Source of the DNA: Rhizobium sp. ACO-34A
Lineage (GTDB): Bacteria > Pseudomonadota > Alphaproteobacteria > Rhizobiales > Rhizobiaceae
Direction of reading: 5' to 3'
NCBI GenBank assembly: GCA_002600635.1
Contig: CP021371.1
Coordinates: 561,001 to 625,000, forward strand
Length of the DNA: 64,000 nt
Below, one piece after another: positions 1-7,361 of this stretch (within the stretch, counting starts at the first letter, position 1; each line of letters starts with the position of its first letter). The notes beneath the pieces were generated by a model. That model ran no database searches and was not told the origin of the DNA. It saw nothing but the letters and a program-made list of their open reading frames with translations. The position numbers and the translations under genes are program-made.

Positions 1-124
1 GGTCGAAAAGACCATAGCGAAAACGCCCCGGGCGCGCTATCTCCGGGCCTGATATCGGCGGCGGAGCCATTGCGCTGGTCTATAGACCGTTAAGGCCGCC
101 GTTCAAACAGAAAGATGGGTCTCG
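1..124. other. Left-edge region before mutM, no gene seen
   Basis: I see no convincing coding region here. A gene reading leftward off the window edge is possible, but too little is visible to name it. A perfect 12-base palindrome lies at 77-88 and contains the -10-like hexamer TATAGA (81-86). No good -35 hexamer sits at the usual distance upstream. The mutM start codon follows at 125. Confidence 0.5.
77..88 (+). promoter_or_regulatory. Palindrome with -10-like core upstream of mutM
   Basis: The perfect palindrome GGTCTATAGACC has its centre about 43 bases before the mutM start codon. It embeds TATAGA, which would suit a mutM -10 element. It could equally be an operator or chance. No regulator is implied by the sequence. 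Confidence 0.3.
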
Positions 125-1015
125 ATGCCGGAATTGCCAGAGGTCGAAACGGTCAGGCGGGGATTGTCACCAACAATGGAAGGCGCCGTCATCCGCCAGC
201 TGGAGCTGCGCCGGCCCGACCTGCGCTTTCCCCTGCCGCGGGATTTTGCCGCACGCCTTCAAGGCCGGCGGATCATTGCGCTGTCGCGCCGCGCCAAGTA
301 CCTCCTGATCGACCTCGACGACGGTGCGACCGTGATTGCCCACCTCGGCATGTCGGGTTCGTTCCGCATCGAGGCCGGGGAGGCAGGCGACATGCCTGGA
401 GATTTCCATCATCCGCGCTCCAAGGACGAGAAACACGATCACGTGATCTTTCATCTGGACGGGGCGGATGGCGGCTCCCGCGTCATCTACAATGACCCGC
501 GCCGTTTCGGCTTCATGGACCTGACCACGCGCAACGAACTGGATATCTATCCGGCCTTTCGTGATCTCGGACCTGAACCCGTCGGCAATGCGCTTTCGGC
601 CGATTATCTGGCCGGCCGTTTCGCCGGCAAGCAGCAGCCGTTGAAGAGCGCGCTGCTAGACCAGAAGGTGATCGCCGGCCTCGGCAATATATATGTCTGC
701 GAAGCGCTGTGGCGGTCGCATCTTTCGCCGGAACGCGCGGCCGCCACGCTGGTGACGCCCACGGGCAGGCCGAAACAGCAATTGCTGGTGCTGACGGAGG
801 CGATCCGCGCCGTCATCGCCGACGCCATTGCCGCGGGCGGTTCTTCGCTTCGAGATCATATCCAGACGGATGGAACCCTCGGCTATTTCCAGCACAGTTT
901 CAGTGTCTATGATCGGGAGGGTTCATCCTGCCGGACGCCGGACTGCAGGGGTACCGTCGAGCGTATCACGCAGGCGGGACGGTCGAGCTTCTATTGTCGC
1001 ATCTGCCAGAAATGA
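125..1015 (+). CDS. mutM: Formamidopyrimidine-DNA glycosylase
   Basis: MutM (Fpg) excises 8-oxoguanine and ring-opened purines from DNA and then cuts the abasic site; it acts in base-excision repair. The protein has 296 residues, normal for the family. It begins [10 protein letters not shown], so after removal of Met the catalytic Pro and neighbouring Glu are in place. A catalytic-type Lys lies near residue 58 in SRRAKYLL. The C-terminus carries the zinc finger (Cys-x4-Cys, then Cys-x2-Cys ending CRICQK). The crotonase gene follows after 16 bases, so the two are probably co-transcribed. The start is fixed by the essential N-terminal Pro-Glu. Confidence 0.97.
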   Translation: MPELPEVETVRRGLSPTMEGAVIRQLELRRPDLRFPLPRDFAARLQGRRIIALSRRAKYLLIDLDDGATVIAHLGMSGSFRIEAGEAGDMPGDFHHPRSKDEKHDHVIFHLDGADGGSRVIYNDPRRFGFMDLTTRNELDIYPAFRDLGPEPVGNALSADYLAGRFAGKQQPLKSALLDQKVIAGLGNIYVCEALWRSHLSPERAAATLVTPTGRPKQQLLVLTEAIRAVIADAIAAGGSSLRDHIQTDGTLGYFQHSFSVYDREGSSCRTPDCRGTVERITQAGRSSFYCRICQK

Positions 1016-1031
1016 GGAAGCAAGGGAGAGA

Positions 1032-1811
1032 ATGTCGATGAGCTACGAGACGATACTGCTGGAAACCCGCGGCCGGGTTGCGCTGATCACCCTCAACCGC
1101 CCGCAGGCGCTGAATGCGCTGAACTCGACCATGATGAACGAACTGCGCCAGGCGCTGGCGGCGATCCAGGCCGACAATGCCATCGGTGCCGTCGTGCTGA
1201 CCGGCTCCGAAAAGGCCTTCGCCGCCGGTGCCGATATCAAGGAGATGCAGGGACTTGATTTTGTCGATGCCTATCTCGGGGACTTCATCAGCGGCTGGGA
1301 CGATGTTGCAGGTTTCCGCAAGCCGTTGATCGCGGCCGTCTCCGGCTTTGCGCTTGGCGGTGGCTGCGAACTCTCCATGATGTGCGACTTTATCATCGCA
1401 TCGAAGACGGCGAAGTTCGGCCAGCCCGAAATCACGCTCGGGGTCATTCCGGGCATGGGCGGGACCCAGCGCCTCACGCGGGCCATCGGCAAGGCCAAGG
1501 CCATGGATCTCTGCCTGACCGGCCGCATGATGGATGCGCATGAGGCCGAAGTCGCGGGGCTCGTTGCCCGCGTGGTTGAATATGAAAGGCTGGTGGAAGA
1601 AGCGGTCGCTGCCGCCGAGAAGATCGCAGGCTTTTCCCAGCCGGCCGTCCGCATGGCGAAGGAAGCCGTCAACCGGGCCTTCGAACAGACGCTGGGCGAG
1701 GGATTGCGTTCCGAACGGCGTATGTTTCATTCTCTCTTCGCGACGGAAGACCAGAAGGAAGGCATGGCCGCTTTCGTCGAGAAGCGAAAGGCGGACTTCA
1801 GGAACCGCTGA
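1032..1811 (+). CDS. Enoyl-CoA hydratase (crotonase family)
   Basis: The enzyme hydrates trans-2-enoyl-CoA to 3-hydroxyacyl-CoA in fatty-acid beta-oxidation. It is 259 residues long, the normal size for a stand-alone short-chain hydratase. The oxyanion-hole segment [11 protein letters not shown] lies near residues 62-72. Both catalytic glutamates are present: E113 in GGGCEL and E133 in GQPEITLG. The start at 1032 has GGGAGAG just upstream. The reading frame stays open far upstream into mutM, but that part does not look like crotonase. The substrate range cannot be told from sequence; a phenylacetate-type or FadB-like hydratase remains possible. Confidence 0.93.
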   Translation: MSMSYETILLETRGRVALITLNRPQALNALNSTMMNELRQALAAIQADNAIGAVVLTGSEKAFAAGADIKEMQGLDFVDAYLGDFISGWDDVAGFRKPLIAAVSGFALGGGCELSMMCDFIIASKTAKFGQPEITLGVIPGMGGTQRLTRAIGKAKAMDLCLTGRMMDAHEAEVAGLVARVVEYERLVEEAVAAAEKIAGFSQPAVRMAKEAVNRAFEQTLGEGLRSERRMFHSLFATEDQKEGMAAFVEKRKADFRNR

Positions 1812-1850
1812 GGGATCGGCGGGACGGCGCGATTTCGTTGAAATTGCGCG

Positions 1851-1879
1851 TTGACGGAACCGCGCTTTCCCGCTATATG
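1851..1879 (+). promoter_or_regulatory. Sigma-70-type promoter of rpsT
   Basis: TTGACG (1851-1856) and TATATG (1874-1879) are separated by exactly 17 bases. This is a strong match to the alphaproteobacterial housekeeping promoter. Transcription would begin near 1886, giving an rpsT leader of about 118 bases. Confidence 0.75.
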
Positions 1880-1892
1880 CCCGCCCACGGTT

Positions 1893-1956
1893 GGAAAAGT
1901 CGCTGGCTTTTCCGAAATGAGCTCCCCAATAGCTGAATTGGCAGGTCGCAACGACC
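1893..1956 (+). promoter_or_regulatory. Structured 5' leader of rpsT
   Basis: Two perfect stems lie between the promoter and the rpsT start. The first is GGAAAAG (1893-1899) with CTTTTCC (1907-1913). The second is GGTCG (1944-1948) with CGACC (1952-1956) around a three-base loop. A GGAGGAG stretch follows at about 1969-1975. Leader structures commonly mediate feedback by the ribosomal protein; here that is inference only. Confidence 0.4.
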
Positions 1957-2003
1957 CGACGCGGCGTTGGAGGAGATAGGTTTGAATTCGAAGAGAGGCA
2001 TCC

Positions 2004-2270
2004 ATGGCCAATACAACTTCGGCGAAGAAGGCGACCCGCAAGATCGCTCGCCGCACTGCAGTCAACAAGGCTCGCCGCTCGCGGGTACGTGGTTTCATTC
2101 GCAAGGTTGAAGAAGCGATCGCCTCCGGCGATGCAACGCTCGCCAAGGACGCACTGAAGGCTGCTCAGCCGGAACTGCAGCGCGCAGCAACTAAGGGCGT
2201 CGTTCACGCCAACACCGCTTCGCGCAAGATCTCGCGTCTTGCCCAGCGCGTGAAGGCTCTGTCCGCCTAA
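2004..2270 (+). CDS. rpsT: 30S ribosomal protein S20
   Basis: S20 binds 16S rRNA early in assembly of the small ribosomal subunit. It is 88 residues long and very rich in Lys, Arg and Ala, with the typical opening [19 protein letters not shown] and a helical body ending RVKALSA. It has its own promoter (1851-1879) and a terminator directly after the stop, so it is a single-gene transcript. It lies next to dnaA, an arrangement common in Rhizobiales. Confidence 0.97.
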   Translation: MANTTSAKKATRKIARRTAVNKARRSRVRGFIRKVEEAIASGDATLAKDALKAAQPELQRAATKGVVHANTASRKISRLAQRVKALSA

Positions 2271-2295
2271 TTCCAGACGCATTTTTGACATTTTG

Positions 2296-2326
2296 AAAAA
2301 GCCTGGCTGAAAAGCCGGGCTTTTTC
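2296..2326 (+). terminator. Rho-independent terminator of rpsT
   Basis: The stem AAAAAGCC (2296-2303) pairs with GGCTTTTT (2318-2325), with a further short inner stem. It ends in a T run and lies 26 bases after the rpsT stop codon. Confidence 0.85.
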
Positions 2327-2362
2327 TGCTGTCCGGCTAACTATCTCCTTCGGTTGTATCGT

Positions 2363-2391
2363 TTGACGATTGCATGTCACTGAGGTGACAT
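2363..2391 (+). promoter_or_regulatory. Promoter-like hexamer overlapping a perfect dyad, distal to dnaA
   Basis: ATGTCAC (2374-2380) and GTGACAT (2385-2391) form a perfect inverted repeat around TGAG. A TTGACG hexamer (2363-2368) lies just upstream, and the second arm falls where a -10 would be (GACATA, 18-base spacer). The dyad is shaped like the operator of a dimeric regulator. It is some 700 bases before dnaA, so the target gene is uncertain. Confidence 0.35.
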
Positions 2392-2473
2392 AAAAAATCG
2401 TTAAATTTCAAATTGTTACGAGAGGATGTTTGCGAGGTGGGCGCTTTACTTAAGGGCAGGCGGCCCCGCTTTC

Positions 2474-2600
2474 GAGTCAAGGACTTTTTATTTTCGGGCC
2501 GATTTTTTGTGGCGCAAGTTCGGCTTTTTCGGAATCCCGTTGATTCAAAAGCGATTCTTTTCTTGCGAAAATGTGACGCCCAAATCGAGGCCTAGGAGTC
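2474..2600. promoter_or_regulatory. Cluster of five GANTC (CcrM-type) sites
   Basis: GANTC occurs at 2474, 2532, 2542, 2553 and 2596, with a sixth at 2752. This is denser than expected in GC-rich DNA, where one per roughly 250-300 bases would be usual. GANTC is the target of the cell-cycle methylase CcrM in Alphaproteobacteria, and in Caulobacter methylation of such sites affects dnaA transcription. That they control dnaA here is inference. Confidence 0.5.
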
Positions 2601-2794
2601 AATGCCCGGCGCTTAATTTTGCGTAAAATTCACTGTTGATCTTGGCTTTTGATCCTGCCTTAATGATCTCCAACAAGGCGCGCGGAGCCAGTCTCCTGAG
2701 CAGTCTTAGCCGGCAAAGCTGGCGGCCGAGACACTCACCGTTCCTTGGGCGGAATCCCAGTATTCCGTTTTTTCATACAGTGTCGATTTTACGC

Positions 2795-3060
2795 CGGAAA
2801 CCCATCGTTTCCGTGCTGGAGTAGTTTTGTCTTTGTGTGCCGGTCACCCAGACCGGCGGATAGTGTGAAGAGGGAGTATACGGCAGCCGCCGGAGTTCAT
2901 GTCGAGGATGAACGACCGGAGGCTCGTGGTGCACGGCGGATGACCCAGTGGCTGGGGTGGTCGTGCACGACAATGGGGGCGCCGGATCCATCGCATGATG
3001 CGATGTGATCTGTGGCGCGGGGCTGAGGCAGTTGCCGGGCGCGTTACAAAGACGCCCGGC
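2795..3060 (+). promoter_or_regulatory. Highly structured dnaA 5' leader (six perfect stems)
   Basis: Perfect stems in order: CGGAAAC/GTTTCCG (2795-2813), GCCGGTC/GACCGGC (2839-2857), GTTCAT/ATGAAC (2895-2913), GTGCACG/CGTGCAC (2929-2968, with inner CCCAG/CTGGG), CATCGCA/TGCGATG (2989-3005) and GCCGGGCG/CGCCCGGC (3034-3060). The last ends 16 bases before the proposed Shine-Dalgarno of dnaA. None is followed by a T run, so these are not plain terminators. I infer an RNA leader acting on dnaA translation or stability, or a protein-binding DNA region; I do not recognise it as a known element. Confidence 0.5.
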
Positions 3061-3089
3061 GCAAATGATAAGTTTTGGAAGGCGGCAAA

Positions 3090-4655
3090 ATGCAAATGAA
3101 TACTGTTACAGCCGGTGCGGTGGTAAACGGGGACCACGCACACACGGCGGTAGGCGCCGTGCGCTCCGAAGGAGCAGGAGAAAATAATGAAATGAAGCGT
3201 GATGTCCTGTTTGAGCGGTTCAGCCAGCGGCTGAAGGCTCAGGTCGGTCCGGACGTCTATGCGAGCTGGTTTGGCCGGCTCAAGCTTCATTCGGCGTCGA
3301 AGAGCGAAATTCGCCTCACGGTTCCGACCACGTTCCTGAAGTCCTGGATCAACAATCGTTATCTCGATCTGATCACCAGCATCTTCCAGCAGGAAGACCC
3401 GGCGATCCTGAAGGTCGAGATCCTCGTGCGCAGCGCAAGCCGTAACACCCCCGCGCGCGGCCCCGCCGTTGAGGATCGCGCTCCTGCCGTCGATACCGCT
3501 GCTCCGGCAGCACCGGCGCGCAAGTCTTCGGCCCAGCCCGTCGGCCAGGTCGCTCCTGTTTCCGGCAATGCCGCCGCTGCACGCGTTGCGACGAATGGCC
3601 CGCTCTTCGGCTCTCCGCTCGATTCCCGCTATACCTTTGATGGCTTCATCGAAGGCGCTTCGAACCGTGTTGCCCTTGCCGCGGCAAAGACGATCGCCGA
3701 AGCCGGCGCCGGTGCCGTTCGCTTCAATCCGCTCTTCATTCACTCCTCCGTCGGTCTCGGCAAGACGCATCTTCTGCAGGCCATCGCCAATGCGGCGATC
3801 CAGAGCGCGCGTGCGCCTCGCGTGGTCTATCTGACGGCTGAGTACTTCATGTGGCGTTTTGCCACCGCGATCCGCGACAACGACGCCCTGACGCTCAAGG
3901 ACTCGCTGCGTGCAATCGACCTCCTGATCATCGACGACATGCAGTTCCTGCAGGGCAAGATGATCCAGCACGAGTTCTGCCATCTGCTCAACATGCTGCT
4001 CGACAGCGCCAAGCAGGTCGTGGTTGCTGCCGATCGTGCGCCATGGGAACTGGAATCGCTCGATCCGCGTGTCCGGTCCCGCCTTCAGGGCGGCGTGGCG
4101 ATCGAGATGGAAGCGCCTGATTACGACATGCGCTTCGAGATGTTGCAGACCCGCCTGGACGCCGCCAAGAAGGATGATGCGTCTCTGGAAATTCCGCTGG
4201 AAATCCTGTCGCACGTCGCCCGCAACGTCGCGAGCAGCGGCCGCGATCTGGAAGGCGCCTTCAACCAGCTGATCTTCCGTCGTTCGTTCGAGCCCAATCT
4301 GTCGGTTGAACGCGTCGATGAGCTGCTGGCCCATCTGGTCGGCGCTTCCGAACAGAAGCGCGTCCGTATCGAGGATATCCAGCGTATCGTCGCACGCCAC
4401 TACAACGTTTCGCGTCAGGAACTTGTCTCCAACCGCCGTACCCGCGTCATCGTCAAGCCGCGTCAGATCGCCATGTATCTGTCGAAGACGCTGACGCCGC
4501 GTTCCTTCCCGGAAATCGGCCGACGCTTTGGCGGTCGTGACCACACCACCGTACTCCATGCCGTTCGCAAGATCGAGGAGCTGGTTTCCGAGGATACGAA
4601 GCTCAGCCACGAGATCGAACTTCTGAAGCGGCTGATCAACGAGAACAACGCCTGA
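3090..4655 (+). CDS. dnaA: Chromosomal replication initiator DnaA
   Basis: DnaA binds oriC, oligomerises with ATP and opens the duplex. From the start at 3090 it has 521 residues. Domain I covers roughly residues 37-105, a variable Ala/Pro linker follows, then the AAA+ module with Walker A (GLGKTH, near 222) and Walker B (LLIIDD, near 278). Domain IV carries the DNA-binding signature [15 protein letters not shown] near the C-terminus. GGAAGG at 3077 supports the 3090 start. A second in-frame start (MKRDVLFE, 3192) also has a strong ribosome site (GGAGCAGGAG) and begins right at domain I. A terminator follows the stop. Confidence 0.97.
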   Translation: MQMNTVTAGAVVNGDHAHTAVGAVRSEGAGENNEMKRDVLFERFSQRLKAQVGPDVYASWFGRLKLHSASKSEIRLTVPTTFLKSWINNRYLDLITSIFQQEDPAILKVEILVRSASRNTPARGPAVEDRAPAVDTAAPAAPARKSSAQPVGQVAPVSGNAAAARVATNGPLFGSPLDSRYTFDGFIEGASNRVALAAAKTIAEAGAGAVRFNPLFIHSSVGLGKTHLLQAIANAAIQSARAPRVVYLTAEYFMWRFATAIRDNDALTLKDSLRAIDLLIIDDMQFLQGKMIQHEFCHLLNMLLDSAKQVVVAADRAPWELESLDPRVRSRLQGGVAIEMEAPDYDMRFEMLQTRLDAAKKDDASLEIPLEILSHVARNVASSGRDLEGAFNQLIFRRSFEPNLSVERVDELLAHLVGASEQKRVRIEDIQRIVARHYNVSRQELVSNRRTRVIVKPRQIAMYLSKTLTPRSFPEIGRRFGGRDHTTVLHAVRKIEELVSEDTKLSHEIELLKRLINENNA

Positions 4656-4664
4656 TAAAGACTG

Positions 4665-4690
4665 GGCCGGTAGCGATACCGGCCTTTTCT
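4665..4690 (+). terminator. Rho-independent terminator of dnaA
   Basis: GGCCGGTA (4665-4672) pairs with TACCGGCC (4677-4684) around a four-base loop, followed by TTTTCTTTT. It lies 9 bases after the dnaA stop codon. Confidence 0.9.
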
Positions 4691-4724
4691 TTTGGGGAAT
4701 GCGAACCCTGCCTGAAAGCCCTCC

Positions 4725-5306
4725 ATGAACAGGCCAATCCCCTTCTACGATGAAAATGCCGAGACCTATGCAGGTCGGTCGCGAACGCTTGCAGTCGACC
4801 GTCTCGAGGCCTTCGCCGGGAAGGTTGCGCCGGGCGGCGCAGTCCTTGAGCTTGGCTGCGGAGCCGGTGAGGATAGCGAATGGCTGGCCGCAAGAGGTTT
4901 CGTGGTCACCCCGACGGACGGTTCATCCGGAATGGCCGCGGAGGCTGAAAAACGGCTCGGCCGCCCGGTCCGTGTGATGCGTTTCGATGAGCTTGCCGAG
5001 GTGAATGTCTATGATGGCGTCTGGGCCTGCGCCTGCCTGCTGCACGTACCCCGAGCCGATCTTTCCGATGTGCTGGCGCGCATCCGTCGTGCGCTGAGGC
5101 CGGGCGGGATCTTCTATGCGAGCTACAAGGCGGGCGATGCGGAAGGATCCGACCGTTTCGGTCGACACTATAACAGACCCTCGTCTGACTGGCTCTCCGC
5201 GACCTATCGCGACGCCGGTTGGCGGGAGCTCTCGATCGAGCATGCCAGGGGCGGCGGTTATGACGGCGAGCCGACCGAATGGCTTCATGTGACCGCGATA
5301 GCGTGA
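4725..5306 (+). CDS. Class I SAM-dependent methyltransferase
   Basis: A 193-residue protein with the Rossmann-type SAM-binding motif I (VLELGCGAGEDSEWLA, near residues 40-55), motif II acid (TPTDGS) and a post-motif LRPGGIFYASY near residues 125-135. This is the pattern of small-molecule methyltransferases of the Methyltransf_11 or TehB-like groups. The substrate cannot be told. Its 3' end overlaps by 22 bases the convergent LysR gene. The ribosome site before 4725 is weak (CCCTCC only), so the start is reasonable but not certain. Confidence 0.8.
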   Translation: MNRPIPFYDENAETYAGRSRTLAVDRLEAFAGKVAPGGAVLELGCGAGEDSEWLAARGFVVTPTDGSSGMAAEAEKRLGRPVRVMRFDELAEVNVYDGVWACACLLHVPRADLSDVLARIRRALRPGGIFYASYKAGDAEGSDRFGRHYNRPSSDWLSATYRDAGWRELSIEHARGGGYDGEPTEWLHVTAIA

Positions 5307-6217
5307 GAGCCGGTTTCCGCAAGACCCTCCGACCTGCTGCTTTCCTCGACCAGCCATTGACGCACGGTGGCCACGGCTGATCGTTCCAGCGCGAGCGACG
5401 GATAGACGAGATAATAGGCGAAACGGCTGCGGATCGCGGTGCTGAACGGGCTGACAAGCCGCCCTTGCCTGATATCCTGTTCGGCAAAACCCTGGCGCAG
5501 CAGGGCGAGGCCGAGACCGGCCCGCGCCGCTTCCAGCGCACCGTTGCTGTCGGGGGCGATCACCGGTCCCCTGCGCCAGTCAATATCCGTAGCACCCGCG
5601 GCTTCGAGCCAAAGTCGCCAGTCGTTGCGGTCGACATCATGGATCAGCATTTGCGGCTTCAGCCGTGACGGTGTCGGGTCCGGGCCGAGAGTGGCGGCAA
5701 GTGCCGGCGAGCAGACCGCAATCAGGTCGTCTGCGACGAGCCTTTCGCTCGCAAGTCCCGGATAAGCGCCAAGCCCGTGCCGCACGGCGAGATCGACGCC
5801 GTCCTTCTGGAAATCCACGAGCCTTCCCGTCGTGCCGATCCGAAGATCTATTTCCGAAAACGCTGTCTGGAATTCCTCCAGACGTGGCATCAGCCACTGG
5901 ATTGCAAAGCCGGTGGTGCAGCTCAACGTCACGATGTCAGGCTGAAGCTTTCGTCTGATCGCGCCGGTCGCCTCGCGCATCAGCCGGAAGGCGATCCTCA
6001 GCGTCGAGAAGTAATCGGCACCTGCCTCGGTTAGCGAAAGCCGTCGCGGATGCCGTTCGAAGAGCGCAAGGCCGAGTGTCGCCTCCAGTTCCCGCACCTG
6101 CAGACTGATGGCGCCCGGCGTCACATGCAGCTCTTCCGCGGCAAGTGTCATGCTCAGATGGCGGGCCGCGGCTTCGAAGGCGCGCATCCCCGAAAGAGAA
6201 GGAAGTGTTTCGTTCAT
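5285..6217 (-). CDS. LysR-family transcriptional regulator (GcvA-like)
   Basis: A 310-residue regulator. The N-terminal winged helix-turn-helix spans residues 5-65 (AARHLSMTLAAEELHVTPGA with the LALFERH turn). A periplasmic-binding-type effector domain fills the rest, of the GcvA-like kind. It is divergent from the EamA exporter at 6402 across a 184-base gap, so I infer that it controls that gene and itself, as LysR proteins usually do. Its 3' end overlaps the convergent methyltransferase gene. The effector is unknown. Confidence 0.9.
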   Translation of the reverse strand: MNETLPSLSGMRAFEAAARHLSMTLAAEELHVTPGAISLQVRELEATLGLALFERHPRRLSLTEAGADYFSTLRIAFRLMREATGAIRRKLQPDIVTLSCTTGFAIQWLMPRLEEFQTAFSEIDLRIGTTGRLVDFQKDGVDLAVRHGLGAYPGLASERLVADDLIAVCSPALAATLGPDPTPSRLKPQMLIHDVDRNDWRLWLEAAGATDIDWRRGPVIAPDSNGALEAARAGLGLALLRQGFAEQDIRQGRLVSPFSTAIRSRFAYYLVYPSLALERSAVATVRQWLVEESSRSEGLAETGSHAIAVT

Positions 6218-6242
6218 GATTTAGAAAAACTCGCTCATCGGT

Positions 6243-6255
6243 CGAGATCGTCTCG
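6243..6255. promoter_or_regulatory. Dyad between LysR gene and EamA exporter
   Basis: CGAGA (6243-6247) and TCTCG (6251-6255) form a perfect inverted repeat with a three-base spacer in the divergent intergenic region. It lies 26 bases upstream of the LysR start codon. It is a candidate regulator site by position only. Confidence 0.3.
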
Positions 6256-6401
6256 TTTGTCATCAGGATAATGAAGAAATAACAGATCTATATGGGCTGA
6301 ATAATAGCTGTTGGAAAAGTTGTTACGATTAAAAATCGACATGTGGAAGTCCGGGACGAATTTCGATCTGACCGGGACTTCGGCCTTGAGGGAGATGCGG
6401 A

Positions 6402-7319
6402 ATGGCACAGAAGGAAATGGCGAAAAGCGAATGGCTGATGCTCGGGGCGCTGTCGTTGCTCTGGGGCGGCTCCTTCCTTTTTAACGGTATTCTGGTGAAG
6501 GCCTGGCCACCGGTCACCATCGTCAGCGCGCGTGTCGGTCTGGCCGCGATCGCGCTCTGGATCATCGTGCGCCTTGCCGGCATTGCCATACCGAGAAGCC
6601 GGGAAGCATGGCTGGCCTTCCTCGGCATGGGCATCCTCAACAATGTCATTCCCTTCACACTGATCGTCTGGGGCCAGACACATATCGCCAGTGGTCTTGC
6701 GGCGATCCTCAACGCTACGACACCGCTGTTCGGCGTTCTGGTGGCGCATGTCCTGACGCCCGACGAAAAGCTGACGGCCAACAAGGTCGCCGGTCTGCTG
6801 ATCGGCATTGGCGGTGTCGCGGTGATGATGGGGCCGTCCGTGCTGGGGCATTTCGGTAATGACGTGTGGGGCGAGCTTGCGGTTCTCGGCGCGGCGTTGA
6901 GTTATGCCTTCGCCGGCGTGTTCGGCCGCAGGTTCAAGCGTATGGGCATGCCGCCACTGTTGCCCGCAGCGGGGCAGGTGACGATGTCGGCGCTACTTCT
7001 GCTGCCCGTCGCCCTCATCGTCGACAAGCCATTCAGTCTGCCGGCCCCCGGTGCCGAAACCATCGCCGCCCTGCTCGGGCTTGCGCTTCTGTCGACGGCC
7101 TTTGCCTATGTGCTGTTTTTCCGCATACTCGCAACGGCGGGCGTGACGAACCTGATGCTGGTGACAATCCTGATCCCGCCGAGCGCCGTGGTGCTGAGCG
7201 CCATCGTGCTGGGCGAACAGCTCGAGCTTCGCCATGGTCTTGGCATGGTGCTCATCGCGCTGGGGCTGGTGTCGATCGACGGACGTCTCTGGCGTCGTTT
7301 CGTCGCTCGCGGAGCCTGA
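6402..7319 (+). CDS. EamA/DMT-superfamily transporter
   Basis: A 305-residue inner-membrane protein of the drug/metabolite transporter superfamily (RhaT/YdcZ-like EamA repeats). About ten hydrophobic segments can be counted, beginning with MLGALSLLWGGSFLFNGIL, and the sequence divides into two similar EamA halves near residue 150. Members export amino acids, metabolites or drugs by exchange or proton coupling; the substrate is not visible. GAGGGAG precedes the start by 8 bases. It is divergent from a LysR gene, the common pattern for a substrate-induced exporter. Confidence 0.9.
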   Translation: MAQKEMAKSEWLMLGALSLLWGGSFLFNGILVKAWPPVTIVSARVGLAAIALWIIVRLAGIAIPRSREAWLAFLGMGILNNVIPFTLIVWGQTHIASGLAAILNATTPLFGVLVAHVLTPDEKLTANKVAGLLIGIGGVAVMMGPSVLGHFGNDVWGELAVLGAALSYAFAGVFGRRFKRMGMPPLLPAAGQVTMSALLLLPVALIVDKPFSLPAPGAETIAALLGLALLSTAFAYVLFFRILATAGVTNLMLVTILIPPSAVVLSAIVLGEQLELRHGLGMVLIALGLVSIDGRLWRRFVARGA

Positions 7320-7361
7320 GCCGCTCAATTGTCGGTGATTGTGATGGTGGTCCGAAACGCT

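Larger units (their letters stand above)
2271..3089 (+). other. 819-base non-coding region between rpsT and dnaA
   Basis: No credible protein gene lies here; the short open frames on both strands lack family resemblance and good ribosome sites. It holds, in order: the rpsT terminator, a promoter-like TTGACG (2363-2368) followed by a dyad (2374-2391), a cluster of GANTC sites (2474-2600, one more at 2752), an AT-rich dyad AATTTT/AAAATT (2615-2630) overlapping TTAA-N7-TAAA (2613-2627), a direct repeat TTGATC (2636-2641 and 2649-2654), then six hairpins (2795-3060). I find no close match to the DnaA box TTATCCACA on either strand, so there is no visible oriC. Confidence 0.7.

Noticed and set aside
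828..1031. 68-residue N-terminal extension of the enoyl-CoA hydratase
   Set aside because: The extension overlaps mutM in another frame and is not crotonase-like; the ATG at 1032 has a good ribosome site.
2413..2824. Small plus-strand open frames before dnaA
   Set aside because: Three overlapping frames of about 60 codons have no good ribosome sites, unlike proteins and odd composition; the region reads as regulatory DNA.
2271..3089. Chromosome origin (oriC) next to dnaA
   Set aside because: I found no cluster of DnaA boxes (TTATCCACA-like) and no 13-mer array. In rhizobia the origin is usually elsewhere (near hemE), so the long gap alone is not enough.
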